Positions 1 to 6,413 of a DNA stretch of 9,091 nt are shown here, in pieces. Numbering within the stretch: the stretch's first letter is position 1; each line of letters starts with the position of its first letter. The stretch lies in assembly GCA_021803885.1 (NCBI GenBank), contig JAJZKY010000152.1, forward strand, positions 1-9,091. The letters are read 5' to 3'. Origin of the DNA: Planctomycetota bacterium. Its GTDB lineage: Bacteria > Planctomycetota > Phycisphaerae > WQYP01 > JAJZKY01. The translations under genes were made by a program, and so were the position numbers. Under the pieces are notes generated by a model. That model had not been told where the DNA came from. It searched no databases and saw only the letters and a program-made list of their open reading frames with translations.

Positions 1-147
1 TGGCAGGTCACGGGCCGCAACGACACCGACTACCGGCGGCGTGTCGTCATGGACACGTATTACGTCAGGAAGCAGAACCTGCTGATGGATCTGCGGATCC
101 TACTGAAGACAATCAAGGTGGTGATCTGTGGGCATGGGGCGTATTGA
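1..147 (+). CDS. wbaP: WbaP-like undecaprenyl-phosphate sugar-1-phosphate transferase, C-terminal end (5' truncated by window)
   Basis: The open frame enters from the left edge and gives 48 residues ending in TGA. It starts WQVTGRNDTDYRRRV and ends LLKTIKVVICGHGAY. This is the end of the bacterial sugar transferase domain (polyprenyl glycosylphosphotransferases): the (S/T)GRND, D..YV and D..ILLKT..VV elements and a final GAY match the tail of WbaP-type enzymes as I recall them. Family role: transfer of hexose-1-phosphate (galactose-1-phosphate in WbaP) from UDP-sugar to undecaprenyl phosphate at the cytoplasmic face of the inner membrane, the first step of repeat-unit synthesis. The N-terminal membrane region and catalytic core lie outside the window, so the sugar cannot be judged. 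It converges on the sulfotransferase across a 42-base gap (148-189) in which I see no terminator hairpin with a T-run. Confidence 0.85.
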   Translation, partial: WQVTGRNDTDYRRRVVMDTYYVRKQNLLMDLRILLKTIKVVICGHGAY

Positions 148-189
148 CATGCCACTGTACCGCCCGCCTCCCGACCCGTCCTTACCTGC

Positions 190-1074
190 TCATACATCAA
201 CAGGATGGCCTGGAGCGCGCCAATGCGACAGATCCTTGCCCAGGATCGATTCCAGCGCCCCGATTTCCTGTTCGTATCGGACAATCACCTGTTGGGGGAA
301 CTCGGCAAGGTAATTCATCCAGTCTTCGTACAGCGGCTGCTCCTTATACAACAGGGTTCGTACCATTCCGCGCAGCGGGCGGATCCGTTTGAGAGTGCCA
401 ACCACGTTGGACGCCGCGCGCGAACGTCCCCACGAATGCATATGAACATCGTGAACCAGGCGCGCAAGGACGCGCAATCTCGGCTTGCCATTTGCATTGG
501 CCACTGACCAAAGCGACGGCGGCTCGAAATTCGGATCCGCCCCTATAAACGTGTAGAGCCTTCTGGCAATCTGATTGGCGGCCGTTTTCAGGTCGTCGAA
601 CAGAAAAACCAATACTTGATTCGCAGGAAATAGCGAAAATACCGTCTGCAGTTGCGTCGCATAATATCCAGTCCGGAAAAGGCCCGGAGAAAATTCGCTC
701 TGCTCGCTTAAAGTGGGTCGCGCCAAGCCGTTGCGACCCCAGAATCCCCATTCTGACAGTGCACGTTCATAGGGGTTTCGCAGGCAACATACCAAGCGGA
801 TTGAGGGGTCATAAGCTTTCATCCTCGCCAGCGCGTGCGGATTTGCCAAATAATCCTCACACACTTCCCCGACCGCCATCTGCCTTGCGCGGTCCGGAAA
901 GAACGCCTCGTACCAATTTTTCCCCTTGTAATGCCACTGACTGAAAAAATAGGTTCCCTTGTTCGGCGGCACGAATACTCCCGGGTGCTCTCGCAGGATC
1001 TCGAAGAACCACGTGCTGCCGCCTCTAATCGTGCCGACGAAAGCGAACGAAGGACCACGCGAAGCTCTCTGCAT
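190..1074 (-). CDS. PAPS-dependent sulfotransferase (sulfotransferase-domain protein)
   Basis: The 294-residue protein (from ATG 1074) has the two PAPS-binding signatures of the sulfotransferase superfamily. The 5'-phosphosulfate loop is FVGTIRGGSTWFFEIL (about residues 12-27; R-G-G-S-T replaces the commoner K-x-G-T-T). The 3'-phosphate element is LRNPYERALSEW (about 98-109), with the expected Arg and Ser. FFSQWHYKGKNWYEAFF (about 43-59) and the C-terminal LGKDLSHW are also typical of bacterial carbohydrate sulfotransferases. Length is normal for the family and there is no signal peptide, so it should act in the cytoplasm, moving sulfate from PAPS to a hydroxyl. Context suggests a nucleotide- or lipid-linked sugar of this polysaccharide (inference). 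The frame is also open to TTG 1107 (305 residues), with a weak GGGG about 9 bases upstream. ATG 1074 has no clear Shine-Dalgarno but leaves the usual short lead before the PAPS loop. Start uncertain, family firm. Confidence 0.9.
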   Translation of the reverse strand: MQRASRGPSFAFVGTIRGGSTWFFEILREHPGVFVPPNKGTYFFSQWHYKGKNWYEAFFPDRARQMAVGEVCEDYLANPHALARMKAYDPSIRLVCCLRNPYERALSEWGFWGRNGLARPTLSEQSEFSPGLFRTGYYATQLQTVFSLFPANQVLVFLFDDLKTAANQIARRLYTFIGADPNFEPPSLWSVANANGKPRLRVLARLVHDVHMHSWGRSRAASNVVGTLKRIRPLRGMVRTLLYKEQPLYEDWMNYLAEFPQQVIVRYEQEIGALESILGKDLSHWRAPGHPVDV

Positions 1075-1140
1075 TGGAACGCGGCTTTCAGGCACGAACG
1101 TCGGCAAAAAAACTTACCCCAGCTCGAATGACTCTCGACC

Positions 1141-1160
1141 AATGGCCGGAAACCGGCATT
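1141..1160. other. inverted repeat in divergent intergenic region
   Basis: The arms AAT(G)GCCGG and CCGGCATT flank a 3-base AAA loop. The inner five base pairs (1145-1149 with 1153-1157) are perfect, and three more pair if G1144 is bulged. It lies between the divergently read sulfotransferase and GT2, upstream of both. It could be an operator or an RNA hairpin in the sulfotransferase leader. No T-run follows on either strand, so it is not an intrinsic terminator. Confidence 0.35.
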
Positions 1161-1201
1161 CACCCGCGGCAACCTGGCTCCAATGTCGCGAAAAAAGTAC
1201 C

Positions 1202-1227
1202 ATAAGGGAAACCGATTCCCCTATTAT
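1202..1227 (+). promoter_or_regulatory. candidate promoter -10 (TATTAT) overlapping an inverted repeat, upstream of GT2
   Basis: TATTAT at 1222-1227 differs from the sigma-70 -10 consensus at one base and lies 11 bases before the GT2 ATG. No good -35 is seen at 17 bases upstream (ACCATA). The hexamer overlaps the right arm of a 9-base inverted repeat with one mismatch: ATAAGGGAA (1202-1210), a 5-base spacer, TTCCCCTAT (1216-1224). A protein bound there would cover the promoter, so this could be an operator (inference). Initiation from this -10 would leave only a few leader bases, consistent with no Shine-Dalgarno before ATG 1239. Confidence 0.3.
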
Positions 1228-1238
1228 CCCAGCGCGAT

Positions 1239-2249
1239 ATGCCACCCCTCCCCTTGTCCACCCCTGAGCGCTCCACGGCGAAGGCATTACTAGACACCCC
1301 GTCGGACCAGTCGAACAGCCTCACCGACCCTCTACCCAAGATATTGATTCTGCTTGCCTCATACAACGGCGGAAGATGGATCCGTGCACAAATCAAGTCC
1401 ATTCTTGCGCAACAAGGCGTTGAAGTCCAACTTTTGATTCGAGACGACGGATCTACAGACACCACCCTGACAGAAGCTCAAAAGATAGCCGAAGGCGATG
1501 CGCGAGTCATGCTAATCCCCCCCTCCGGCCGCGCCCGATCGGCATCGCAAAACTTCCTCGCCTTGGTCGCAGCAACAGAGGCCGATGGCTTTGATCTGGT
1601 CGCATTATCGGATCAGGACGACATCTGGATGCCTGAAAAGCTAAGAAGGGCTCACCAGGCGCTCCAGCGCACCGCCGCCGCAGGCTACTCCAGCGCAACG
1701 ATCGCCGAGTGGCCCAACGGCAGGAGAAAAATACTCCGCCAATCGCCCAAGACGACCGCGACTGACTTTCTCTTCGAGGGAGCCGGACAAGGATGCACGT
1801 TCGTCTTGTCCGTGGAGTTCTATCGGCGATGCCGTCAATTTCTCGCTGCCAACCCGACCCTATCTCTCGGTCTCCACTTCCATGACTGGATGTTCTATGC
1901 CTTAGCAAGGGCATGGCGACTCGATTGGTGCTTCGATCCTCTACCCACAATGATTTACCGTCAACACGACGCGAACGACACAGGTTCGCGCGGGACGGCA
2001 AGCGGACTGACGATGCGTCTTCACCGAATACGAACCCATTGGTACAGCACACAGATTAAGAAAATTGCCGAAATTTGCGCGACGGCAGCTCCATGGGATC
2101 GAGACATCCAGGCGCTGCGATCAGCCCTCATGCTGCGTCGCGGGTGGCGCCGAAGCGCAGAACTGGCGAAGATCTGCACAAGCGGCGGCCGCCGCCGCCC
2201 CCTCGACAATGCTGTCCTGATCACAGCCTGCCTCGCCGGGTGGATCTGA
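1239..2249 (+). CDS. glycosyltransferase family 2 protein (rhamnosyltransferase-like)
   Basis: The 336-residue protein is a GT-A fold glycosyltransferase. ILILLASYNGG (about 35-45) is the nucleotide-binding start of the fold, IRDDGSTDTT (67-76) the second conserved loop, and LSDQDDIWMP (123-132) the metal-binding DxD region. QGCTFVLS (184-191), HFHDWMFY (213-220; His-Asp pair at the likely catalytic base) and YRQHDAN (240-246) are typical of GT2 enzymes often annotated as rhamnosyltransferases in O-antigen and EPS loci. It should add a sugar to the lipid-linked repeat unit at the cytoplasmic membrane. Donor and acceptor cannot be told. It has no clear transmembrane segment. A 33-residue polar leader precedes the fold and the frame is closed by TAA (1203-1205) just upstream, so ATG 1239 is the best start. 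No Shine-Dalgarno is visible. It is divergent from the sulfotransferase and followed by the flippase. Confidence 0.92.
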   Translation: MPPLPLSTPERSTAKALLDTPSDQSNSLTDPLPKILILLASYNGGRWIRAQIKSILAQQGVEVQLLIRDDGSTDTTLTEAQKIAEGDARVMLIPPSGRARSASQNFLALVAATEADGFDLVALSDQDDIWMPEKLRRAHQALQRTAAAGYSSATIAEWPNGRRKILRQSPKTTATDFLFEGAGQGCTFVLSVEFYRRCRQFLAANPTLSLGLHFHDWMFYALARAWRLDWCFDPLPTMIYRQHDANDTGSRGTASGLTMRLHRIRTHWYSTQIKKIAEICATAAPWDRDIQALRSALMLRRGWRRSAELAKICTSGGRRRPLDNAVLITACLAGWI

Positions 2250-2503
2250 ACGCACACAGGGCGCATCGTATGACCGATGCAAAGTGCATGCTTTTCTCTA
2301 CCTGGGGATGTCGACAATATCGTTAGCGTCTTGAAGTCACCCGTGAAGTTAGCCACAGGAAATAGTCCGCTTTTCTCCTCCGGAATATTCACAGACCGTC
2401 TTCACCATCCCATCCACGCAAGCCGCACCTGCTCATGCCACGAGGCGCGGTCACATACCCAAGACTGGTGCAAGGAAAATCTCAGCACCCGGAAGCCCAC
2501 CCG
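2250..2503 (+). other. intergenic gap with overlapping small hairpins after the GT2 gene
   Basis: These 254 bases between GT2 and the flippase hold no convincing gene. Beginning 13 bases after the GT2 stop are two hairpins that cannot form together. GCATCG (2263-2268) pairs perfectly with CGATGC (2275-2280), and ATGCA (2277-2281) pairs with TGCAT (2285-2289), followed by GC and TTTT (2292-2295). The second resembles a very weak intrinsic terminator and the first an anti-terminator, but the stems are only 5-6 bp. The hexamer GTTAGC occurs at 2322-2327 and 2348-2353, and TGAAGT at 2332-2337 and 2344-2349. No promoter stands out. If the flippase starts at ATG 2435 instead of GTG 2504, the gap is 185 bases. 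Confidence 0.3.
2491..2495 (+). promoter_or_regulatory. ribosome binding site deciding the flippase start
   Basis: GGAAG lies 8 bases before GTG 2504. The upstream in-frame ATG at 2435 has no purine-rich site in front of it, so the GTG start is preferred. Confidence 0.45.
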
Positions 2504-3946
2504 GTGAAGTCTCTATCCTCTAGGGTCGCATCCGCCTCCATGTGGTCGATCCTCGGGCAGATCTCTCTTTACACCGTCAAATTCGCCTCTTTCTTAGTAG
2601 TGCCGCTGTATATAAAGCCGGCCGACTACGGCGCGTTCGGTTACTCTCTACTGTTTGTCAGCTTTTTCCAGCTTCTGATCGAAACAGTGCTGCCAATGGC
2701 GATCGTGCAAAGTCGAAGGCCTATTGCAGAACTCGCTTACGTCGGTTTGATAGCAAACAGCGTTTTTGCCGCGCTCGCTTATTTGTTGCTCTTTTCACTT
2801 GCAACCAGAGCGGAATATCTGCTCGGTGACCGCGCAGTAGGCATTCTGATTCCAGTGCTTGGCACCCAGCTATTTCTCAGTGCATTGTATTCGACGCACG
2901 TGGCCATCCTGCGGCGCAAGCTCGAATTCCGTAAGCTGTTTTTGATACGAGTGTCTGGCGCGATCCCCTCCACCCTGGCAACCGTCCTGCTGGCGGCGGC
3001 AGGCTACGGATATTGGGCCTTGGTAATCGGCTGGCTGGCAGGCGGTCTGAGTCAAACAATTGCCACGTGGCTGATTGTTCCGCTGCCTCGATACGCCGGC
3101 GTCTCGCCAAACGTCTTGCGAGAAATGCTCAGATTCAGCAAATGGGTCGCATTGGACATCACGGCGAATTGGGCGCTTGAGTTCGGCGTCGGATTTTTTG
3201 TCGGGATCGCCTTTGGCGCCGCCGTTTTTGGTAGATTCCGCCTAGTTGACCAGATCATAAGGTCCGTCTGTGCCATCATCCTAGATCCGTTGTCACCTGT
3301 GGTCTACAGCACCTTGTCATTATTACAGCGCGATGGCGCCTCTCCTGCCAATGCATTGCCACGACTGAATCACGTGTTTGGAACTATCAGTATTCCGCTT
3401 GCCGGGATGTTCGTCCTCACGAGCGGAACGATCGCCGCCCTTCTCGGTCCGGCATGGCACGGCACCGCCAGTATCCTCGCTTTGGACAGTGTCGTTTGGG
3501 CGACCAGCTATCTTGCCCAGGGAGTGCCGCAATTTCTGCGCGCGGTAGGACGTCCGGATCTGGTCGTATTGATCCGAGGCCCAATATTGCTAATGCAGCT
3601 GAGTGTGTTCACGCTCTTAGCCGGCAGCGGCATGACCGCGCTCCTCTGCGGGAAGATCGCGATGGAAGTTGTGATGCTTGCCTATACCGGAGTAATTCTG
3701 CACCGAGTGTTTCGCCTGTCGATAGTCAAGCTGCTCCAAGGTCATCTGCCACTGCTAGGGATGACTCCGGCTTTCGTAGCATTGAGCTTCTTCATCGCTC
3801 GGGAAGCTCTCCCACATCAACTGCTGGGGAAACTGCTGCTGGAGGCCTTTATTTTTTGTATACTTTCGATGCTCGCCAGCGCCCGCGACCCCGATTCTTA
3901 TCTCGGACATTTCGCGAGGATACTGCGGCGAGCGCCCGAGTCTTAA
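2504..3946 (+). CDS. wzx: polysaccharide (O-unit) flippase, Wzx-like, MOP superfamily
   Basis: A very hydrophobic protein of 480 residues with roughly 12-14 membrane segments and the layout of the polysaccharide-transport family of the MOP superfamily. The start SSRVASASMWSILGQ followed by a long hydrophobic helix ending near PADYGAFGY is the usual first-helix and loop pattern (R....A.W......F.......L.P.D.G..). LDPLSPVVYSTLSLLQRD and IAALLGPAWHGTASIL correspond to the conserved middle region of WzxC-type flippases, and length is normal. Family role: moving undecaprenyl-linked oligosaccharide across the inner membrane before polymerisation by Wzy. GTG 2504 is chosen because GGAAG lies 8 bases upstream and the protein then begins like its relatives; ATG 2435 would add 23 polar residues and ATG 2540 would cut into the first conserved motif. 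It lies between GT2 and the acyltransferase on the same strand, 126 bases before the latter. Confidence 0.92.
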   Translation: MKSLSSRVASASMWSILGQISLYTVKFASFLVVPLYIKPADYGAFGYSLLFVSFFQLLIETVLPMAIVQSRRPIAELAYVGLIANSVFAALAYLLLFSLATRAEYLLGDRAVGILIPVLGTQLFLSALYSTHVAILRRKLEFRKLFLIRVSGAIPSTLATVLLAAAGYGYWALVIGWLAGGLSQTIATWLIVPLPRYAGVSPNVLREMLRFSKWVALDITANWALEFGVGFFVGIAFGAAVFGRFRLVDQIIRSVCAIILDPLSPVVYSTLSLLQRDGASPANALPRLNHVFGTISIPLAGMFVLTSGTIAALLGPAWHGTASILALDSVVWATSYLAQGVPQFLRAVGRPDLVVLIRGPILLMQLSVFTLLAGSGMTALLCGKIAMEVVMLAYTGVILHRVFRLSIVKLLQGHLPLLGMTPAFVALSFFIAREALPHQLLGKLLLEAFIFCILSMLASARDPDSYLGHFARILRRAPES

Positions 3947-3950
3947 GATC

Positions 3951-3975
3951 GCGTCGCGTGACCGGAGGGCGACGC
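3951..3975 (+). terminator. hairpin just after the flippase stop (no T-run)
   Basis: GCGTCGC (3951-3957) and GCGACGC (3969-3975) form a perfect 7-bp GC-rich stem with an 11-base loop, starting 4 bases after the flippase TAA. No T-run follows, so it is not a standard intrinsic terminator. It may protect the upstream mRNA end or act with Rho. The rest of the 126-base gap to the next gene shows only the Shine-Dalgarno at 4064-4067. Confidence 0.3.
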
Positions 3976-4072
3976 ACGCTCCCAATCCGCACGATCGGAA
4001 CGAAGTGCGCGTCAACTGTAATTTTCACCTTTACGGACCTGTCTCTTATGCTTCCTTGCTTTTGGAGAATGG

Positions 4073-5170
4073 ATGGGCACGATTGAGAGCTTGTCCTTTC
4101 AACGATATCAGGACACAGATCGGCGCGTGTGGGCGTCTTTCGTTGACCGATGCGACGAAGCATGGGTATACCATACGCCGGAGTTTATCGAGGCCGCAGC
4201 TTACGATTGCTCGTTCTCCGTGCTCGTCGACGGAGATCTGCAAGGCGTCTGCGTCCTCGGGCGGGAACGCCGTAGGCTTGGCGCCTATCTGTCGGGCCCG
4301 GGTCTCGCATTACTTCCCGGGGCACACCAAGCCTGGATATATCAAGGTCTACTAACGAAGTTACACCATCTTGCCGTAACGGCGCGCTGTGAGTGTGTCG
4401 AATTTGTTCTCCCGCCCTTGGCTCCTGCCAACTATCGACGGAATTTCCCGGACTGCGTGCTGGGCCAATGCGGATTTGGCGACGGCATTAGGTGGCGGCG
4501 TGCGTCAGAGCCCTTGCCCGGGTACTTCTCGGTAATTGACCTCACTCAGGACGCCGGGAAAATCCTGAGTGCCTTCAGCAAGGGTCAGAAATCGAATGTC
4601 AAGCGGTGTGAGAAGCTCAACCTTAGACTGAATGCGTTTACTGCATACGACGTCACCGCAGACGCTTGGGCAGACTTCGTAAACATACATAAAATCACCT
4701 ACGCGCGCACCGGTGGAAGATCGTTTTCCGCAGAAAAGCTAGACGGACTCTATCTGCTTGCGCGCACCGGCAGGATCCTGCTGGTGAACGGGTACGAGGG
4801 AGCTCAGTGTGTAACGTCCCTACTCCTTGCAATAGGAAAGGGAGGCGCATTTTACTATGCGGGAGGAGCACTGGACGTCTCCCGACAGCGTGGAGTGATG
4901 GCCTGGGCCCACTACCAGGTCATCTGTTGGCTGAAGGAGCATGGCTTCGAACATTATTGCATGGGGTTCACGGTGCCTGCGTTATCCGGAACCGAAGCGG
5001 GCGGGATCGGAGACTTCAAGAAGCGATTTGGCGGAGAGCAGTGGCCAATGCTCTGCGGAGATCTCATACTTCGGCCCAAGGCCTTCCTGGCGCGGCATCA
5101 GGCTTACGATCTCTTTGCGGGTCCCGCTCGAGTACTACGGACACTCAGGTCGCGGCGACATGTACGATAA
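4073..5170 (+). CDS. FemAB-like / GNAT-fold acyltransferase
   Basis: The 365-residue protein shows the double-GNAT layout of FemAB-related enzymes often met in exopolysaccharide loci. The N-terminal half has VYHTPEF (about 32-38) and a short GxYLSGPGL strand region (70-78). The second half has FSKGQKSNVKRCEKLNL (168-184), the family's S(K)..R.N.R.A.K element, then ARTGGRSFS (211-219), a hydrophobic strand pair GGAFYYAGGALD (257-268), and GIGDFKKRFGGEQ (311-323), matching the FK..FG motif near the FemAB C-terminus. There is no signal peptide or membrane helix, so it is cytoplasmic. Family members transfer amino-acyl or acyl groups, so here it may acylate an amino sugar or a sugar-linked amine of the repeat unit (inference). 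ATG 4073 has GGAG (4064-4067) 5 bases upstream, a good ribosome site. Its last codons overlap ATG 5160 of a possible remnant ORF. Confidence 0.82.
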   Translation: MGTIESLSFQRYQDTDRRVWASFVDRCDEAWVYHTPEFIEAAAYDCSFSVLVDGDLQGVCVLGRERRRLGAYLSGPGLALLPGAHQAWIYQGLLTKLHHLAVTARCECVEFVLPPLAPANYRRNFPDCVLGQCGFGDGIRWRRASEPLPGYFSVIDLTQDAGKILSAFSKGQKSNVKRCEKLNLRLNAFTAYDVTADAWADFVNIHKITYARTGGRSFSAEKLDGLYLLARTGRILLVNGYEGAQCVTSLLLAIGKGGAFYYAGGALDVSRQRGVMAWAHYQVICWLKEHGFEHYCMGFTVPALSGTEAGGIGDFKKRFGGEQWPMLCGDLILRPKAFLARHQAYDLFAGPARVLRTLRSRRHVR

Positions 5171-5296
5171 ATACACGTCGAAAGCAGAGCATATGCGTTT
5201 CGGGTTTCGGGACAAAGGCAATCGTCCGGAAAAGTCGACGCACTACTGGAACTCCAACATACAGCCGGGTCTTCGGCTCTCGCCCCCAGCTCCCAG
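5160..5296 (+). pseudogene. possible 5' remnant of a gene coupled to the acyltransferase
   Basis: ATG 5160 overlaps the end of the acyltransferase (ATGTACGATAA holds both the start and the neighbour's stop), as in translationally coupled pairs. The first 36 or so codons read like real protein (MYDKYTSKAEHMRFGF..., then RDKGNRPEKSTHYWN), rich in charged and aromatic residues. From about 5268 the translation becomes low-complexity (SPPAPSQP). Past 5297 it runs antisense to the methyltransferase, stopping at 5477 (105 codons). I read it as the beginning of a gene cut off where the minus-strand block begins. I do not recognise the family. It could equally be a chance frame. Confidence 0.3.
5263..5278. 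terminator. small hairpin between convergent genes
   Basis: AGCCG (5263-5267) pairs with CGGCT (5274-5278) around a 6-base loop. It is the only evident hairpin between the convergent acyltransferase and methyltransferase. No T-run follows on either strand, so any terminator role is weak. Confidence 0.2.
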
Positions 5297-6046
5297 TCAG
5301 CCGGAATCGGGCAACTTCGTCGCCCGAACCCTGAAAATGGCATACGGCAACCTAAGCTTCGCCGAAAATAGGAAAGAGTTTCGATTCTCTTTGCTGGGTT
5401 GCATCGACACCATCTCTAGCCAGGGCACCAGAAAAAGCGGCTTCGCGTTGGCGGTCACGTTATACCATATGATATAAATTTCCCGATTCCCAGCGTCGTA
5501 AACCTTCCTTATCTGCGTCAAAATGTCGGTGGTGACTGAACCCGAAAACGGGTTGAAGAAAAAAACGACACAAGGCTCATTGGGAATCTCAAATTCCGCG
5601 GCGTCGCTCACTATTACCTCTGCGTCGCCTCGCTCTTGCCCGCAGTACACACGTACGTTCTCCCGTGCCCTGCGTGCGAGCTCCGACGAAAATTCCACTC
5701 CGATCACCCGCCGAAATCCTGCTTTGACTGCGTACAGGAGCACGCGTCCCATGCCACAGCCCTGATCGATGAAAGCATATCTCGCTGGGTTGATGCCCAG
5801 CTGCCGCACCAAATGTCTGAATTCATAGTGTGGCGTACCCACATAGAATTCACCATCCGCCTTCCGCCGACTGTCTATGTTCAACCTGTCGAGTCGCACG
5901 CGGCCTGATGTCTTCGTTCTGCAGCTAAGGTCAAAGCAACGCTCTAAAGCGACCTTAATTGCACGCGTCAGCCCGCTACGTTCCACCAGAATTCCACTCA
6001 GGTTTCGCAGTCCCCTACCCCGCAATTTGGACAGTCTACTCGCCAT
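5297..6046 (-). CDS. class I SAM-dependent methyltransferase
   Basis: The 249-residue protein has a Rossmann-type SAM site: YAFIDQGCGMGRVLLYA (about 90-106) is motif I (D-x-G-C-G-x-G), RVIGVEFSSELARRA (113-127) holds the acidic residue after strand 2, VSDAAEFEI (146-154) is motif III, and FFFNPFSGSV (162-171) is an NPF motif in the place of NPPY. TSGRVRLDRLNIDS (46-59) is the common lead-in of this group, usually annotated only as class I methyltransferase. It is soluble and presumably methylates a sugar of the repeat unit, but the substrate is not shown. ATG 6046 is preferred because GGAG sits 8 bases upstream and the protein begins like its relatives. The frame is open to TTG 6151 (284 residues), which would add a hydrophobic stretch (FGPIIGIGATGVVIGAG) but has no ribosome site. 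It is the last gene of the minus-strand block, convergent with the acyltransferase. Confidence 0.88.
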   Translation of the reverse strand: MASRLSKLRGRGLRNLSGILVERSGLTRAIKVALERCFDLSCRTKTSGRVRLDRLNIDSRRKADGEFYVGTPHYEFRHLVRQLGINPARYAFIDQGCGMGRVLLYAVKAGFRRVIGVEFSSELARRARENVRVYCGQERGDAEVIVSDAAEFEIPNEPCVVFFFNPFSGSVTTDILTQIRKVYDAGNREIYIIWYNVTANAKPLFLVPWLEMVSMQPSKENRNSFLFSAKLRLPYAIFRVRATKLPDSG

Positions 6047-6054
6047 ATTACCGG

Positions 6055-6058
6055 CTCC
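6055..6058 (-). promoter_or_regulatory. ribosome binding site deciding the methyltransferase start
   Basis: On the minus strand GGAG lies 8 bases before ATG 6046. None of the upstream in-frame starts (TTG 6151, ATG 6142, ATG 6103) has a comparable site. Confidence 0.55.
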
Positions 6059-6191
6059 GATCACAACGCCCGTGGCGCCAATACCAATTATGGGCCCGAA
6101 CATACTCAACCAGCGCAGGCTGCCCGCCTCAACGACTTCCATACGCGACAATAGCCAGCGCTGCGCGTCGCGAGGCGTTTACCGATTCTCC

Positions 6192-6259
6192 GCGGGCCCG
6201 CCCCGCCAAGCAGCGGGGAGGCACCCTGCCCGACGATGGGTCTTCGGACGCGACCCATC
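6192..6259 (-). other. GC-rich hairpin cluster between the polymerase and methyltransferase genes
   Basis: The gap of 367 bases (6047-6413) holds no gene I can support. In its middle, three perfect inverted repeats are packed together: GATGGGTC (6235-6242) with GACCCATC (6252-6259) around a 9-base loop; CCCCGC (6201-6206) with GCGGGG (6213-6218) around a 6-base loop, with GCC/GGC able to pair outside it; and the 10-base palindrome GCGGGCCCGC (6192-6201). No T-run follows on either strand. On the minus-strand transcript these would form two adjacent stems well upstream of the methyltransferase ribosome site. They may be a processing or stabilising element of an operon mRNA. No known riboswitch or RNA family is recognised. 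Confidence 0.35.
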
Positions 6260-6295
6260 CCTCTTCGCAGACCGTGACCCTGTCGTGCGTCCGCC

Positions 6296-6400
6296 TCAGT
6301 CGCGCAGGCGGTCGGCCATGTACAACTCAAGGCACGCATTAGACAGCGCCAAACCAAGACACCTTGCGTGTGCACCGCTCATACCACCGCCGATCCCCAT
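6296..6400 (-). CDS. possible 34-residue small ORF
   Basis: A short frame begins 14 bases after the polymerase stop with GAGGAG close before ATG 6400 (only 2 bases of spacing, shorter than ideal). It encodes MGIGGGMSGAHARCLGLA and ends YMADRLRD. The middle (CLGLALSNACLEL) is mildly hydrophobic. I recognise no family. It may be a small protein, the scrap of a decayed gene, or chance. Confidence 0.15.
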   Translation of the reverse strand: MGIGGGMSGAHARCLGLALSNACLELYMADRLRD

Positions 6401-6413
6401 TTCTCCTCGCAGC

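Noticed and set aside
1507..2052. Minus-strand 181-codon frame inside the GT2 gene
   Set aside because: Arg/Ser-rich shadow of a gene with all the GT2 motifs in the right order on the other strand.
2331..2359. TTGAAG as the -35 of a flippase promoter
   Set aside because: No -10-like hexamer lies 16-18 bases downstream.
3454..4086. Plus-strand 210-codon frame overlapping the flippase C-terminus
   Set aside because: It begins inside the flippase in another frame, has the Arg/Ser-rich composition of a frame shadow, and has no ribosome site or family motif.
4807..5334. Plus-strand 175-codon frame overlapping the acyltransferase and the convergent gap
   Set aside because: It lies inside the acyltransferase in another frame and has no coding features.
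6106..6375. Minus-strand 89-codon frame filling the gap between wzy and the methyltransferase
   Set aside because: The translation is Arg/Gly/Ala-rich and unlike any protein I know. It overlaps the hairpin cluster, whose GC richness explains the lack of stops.
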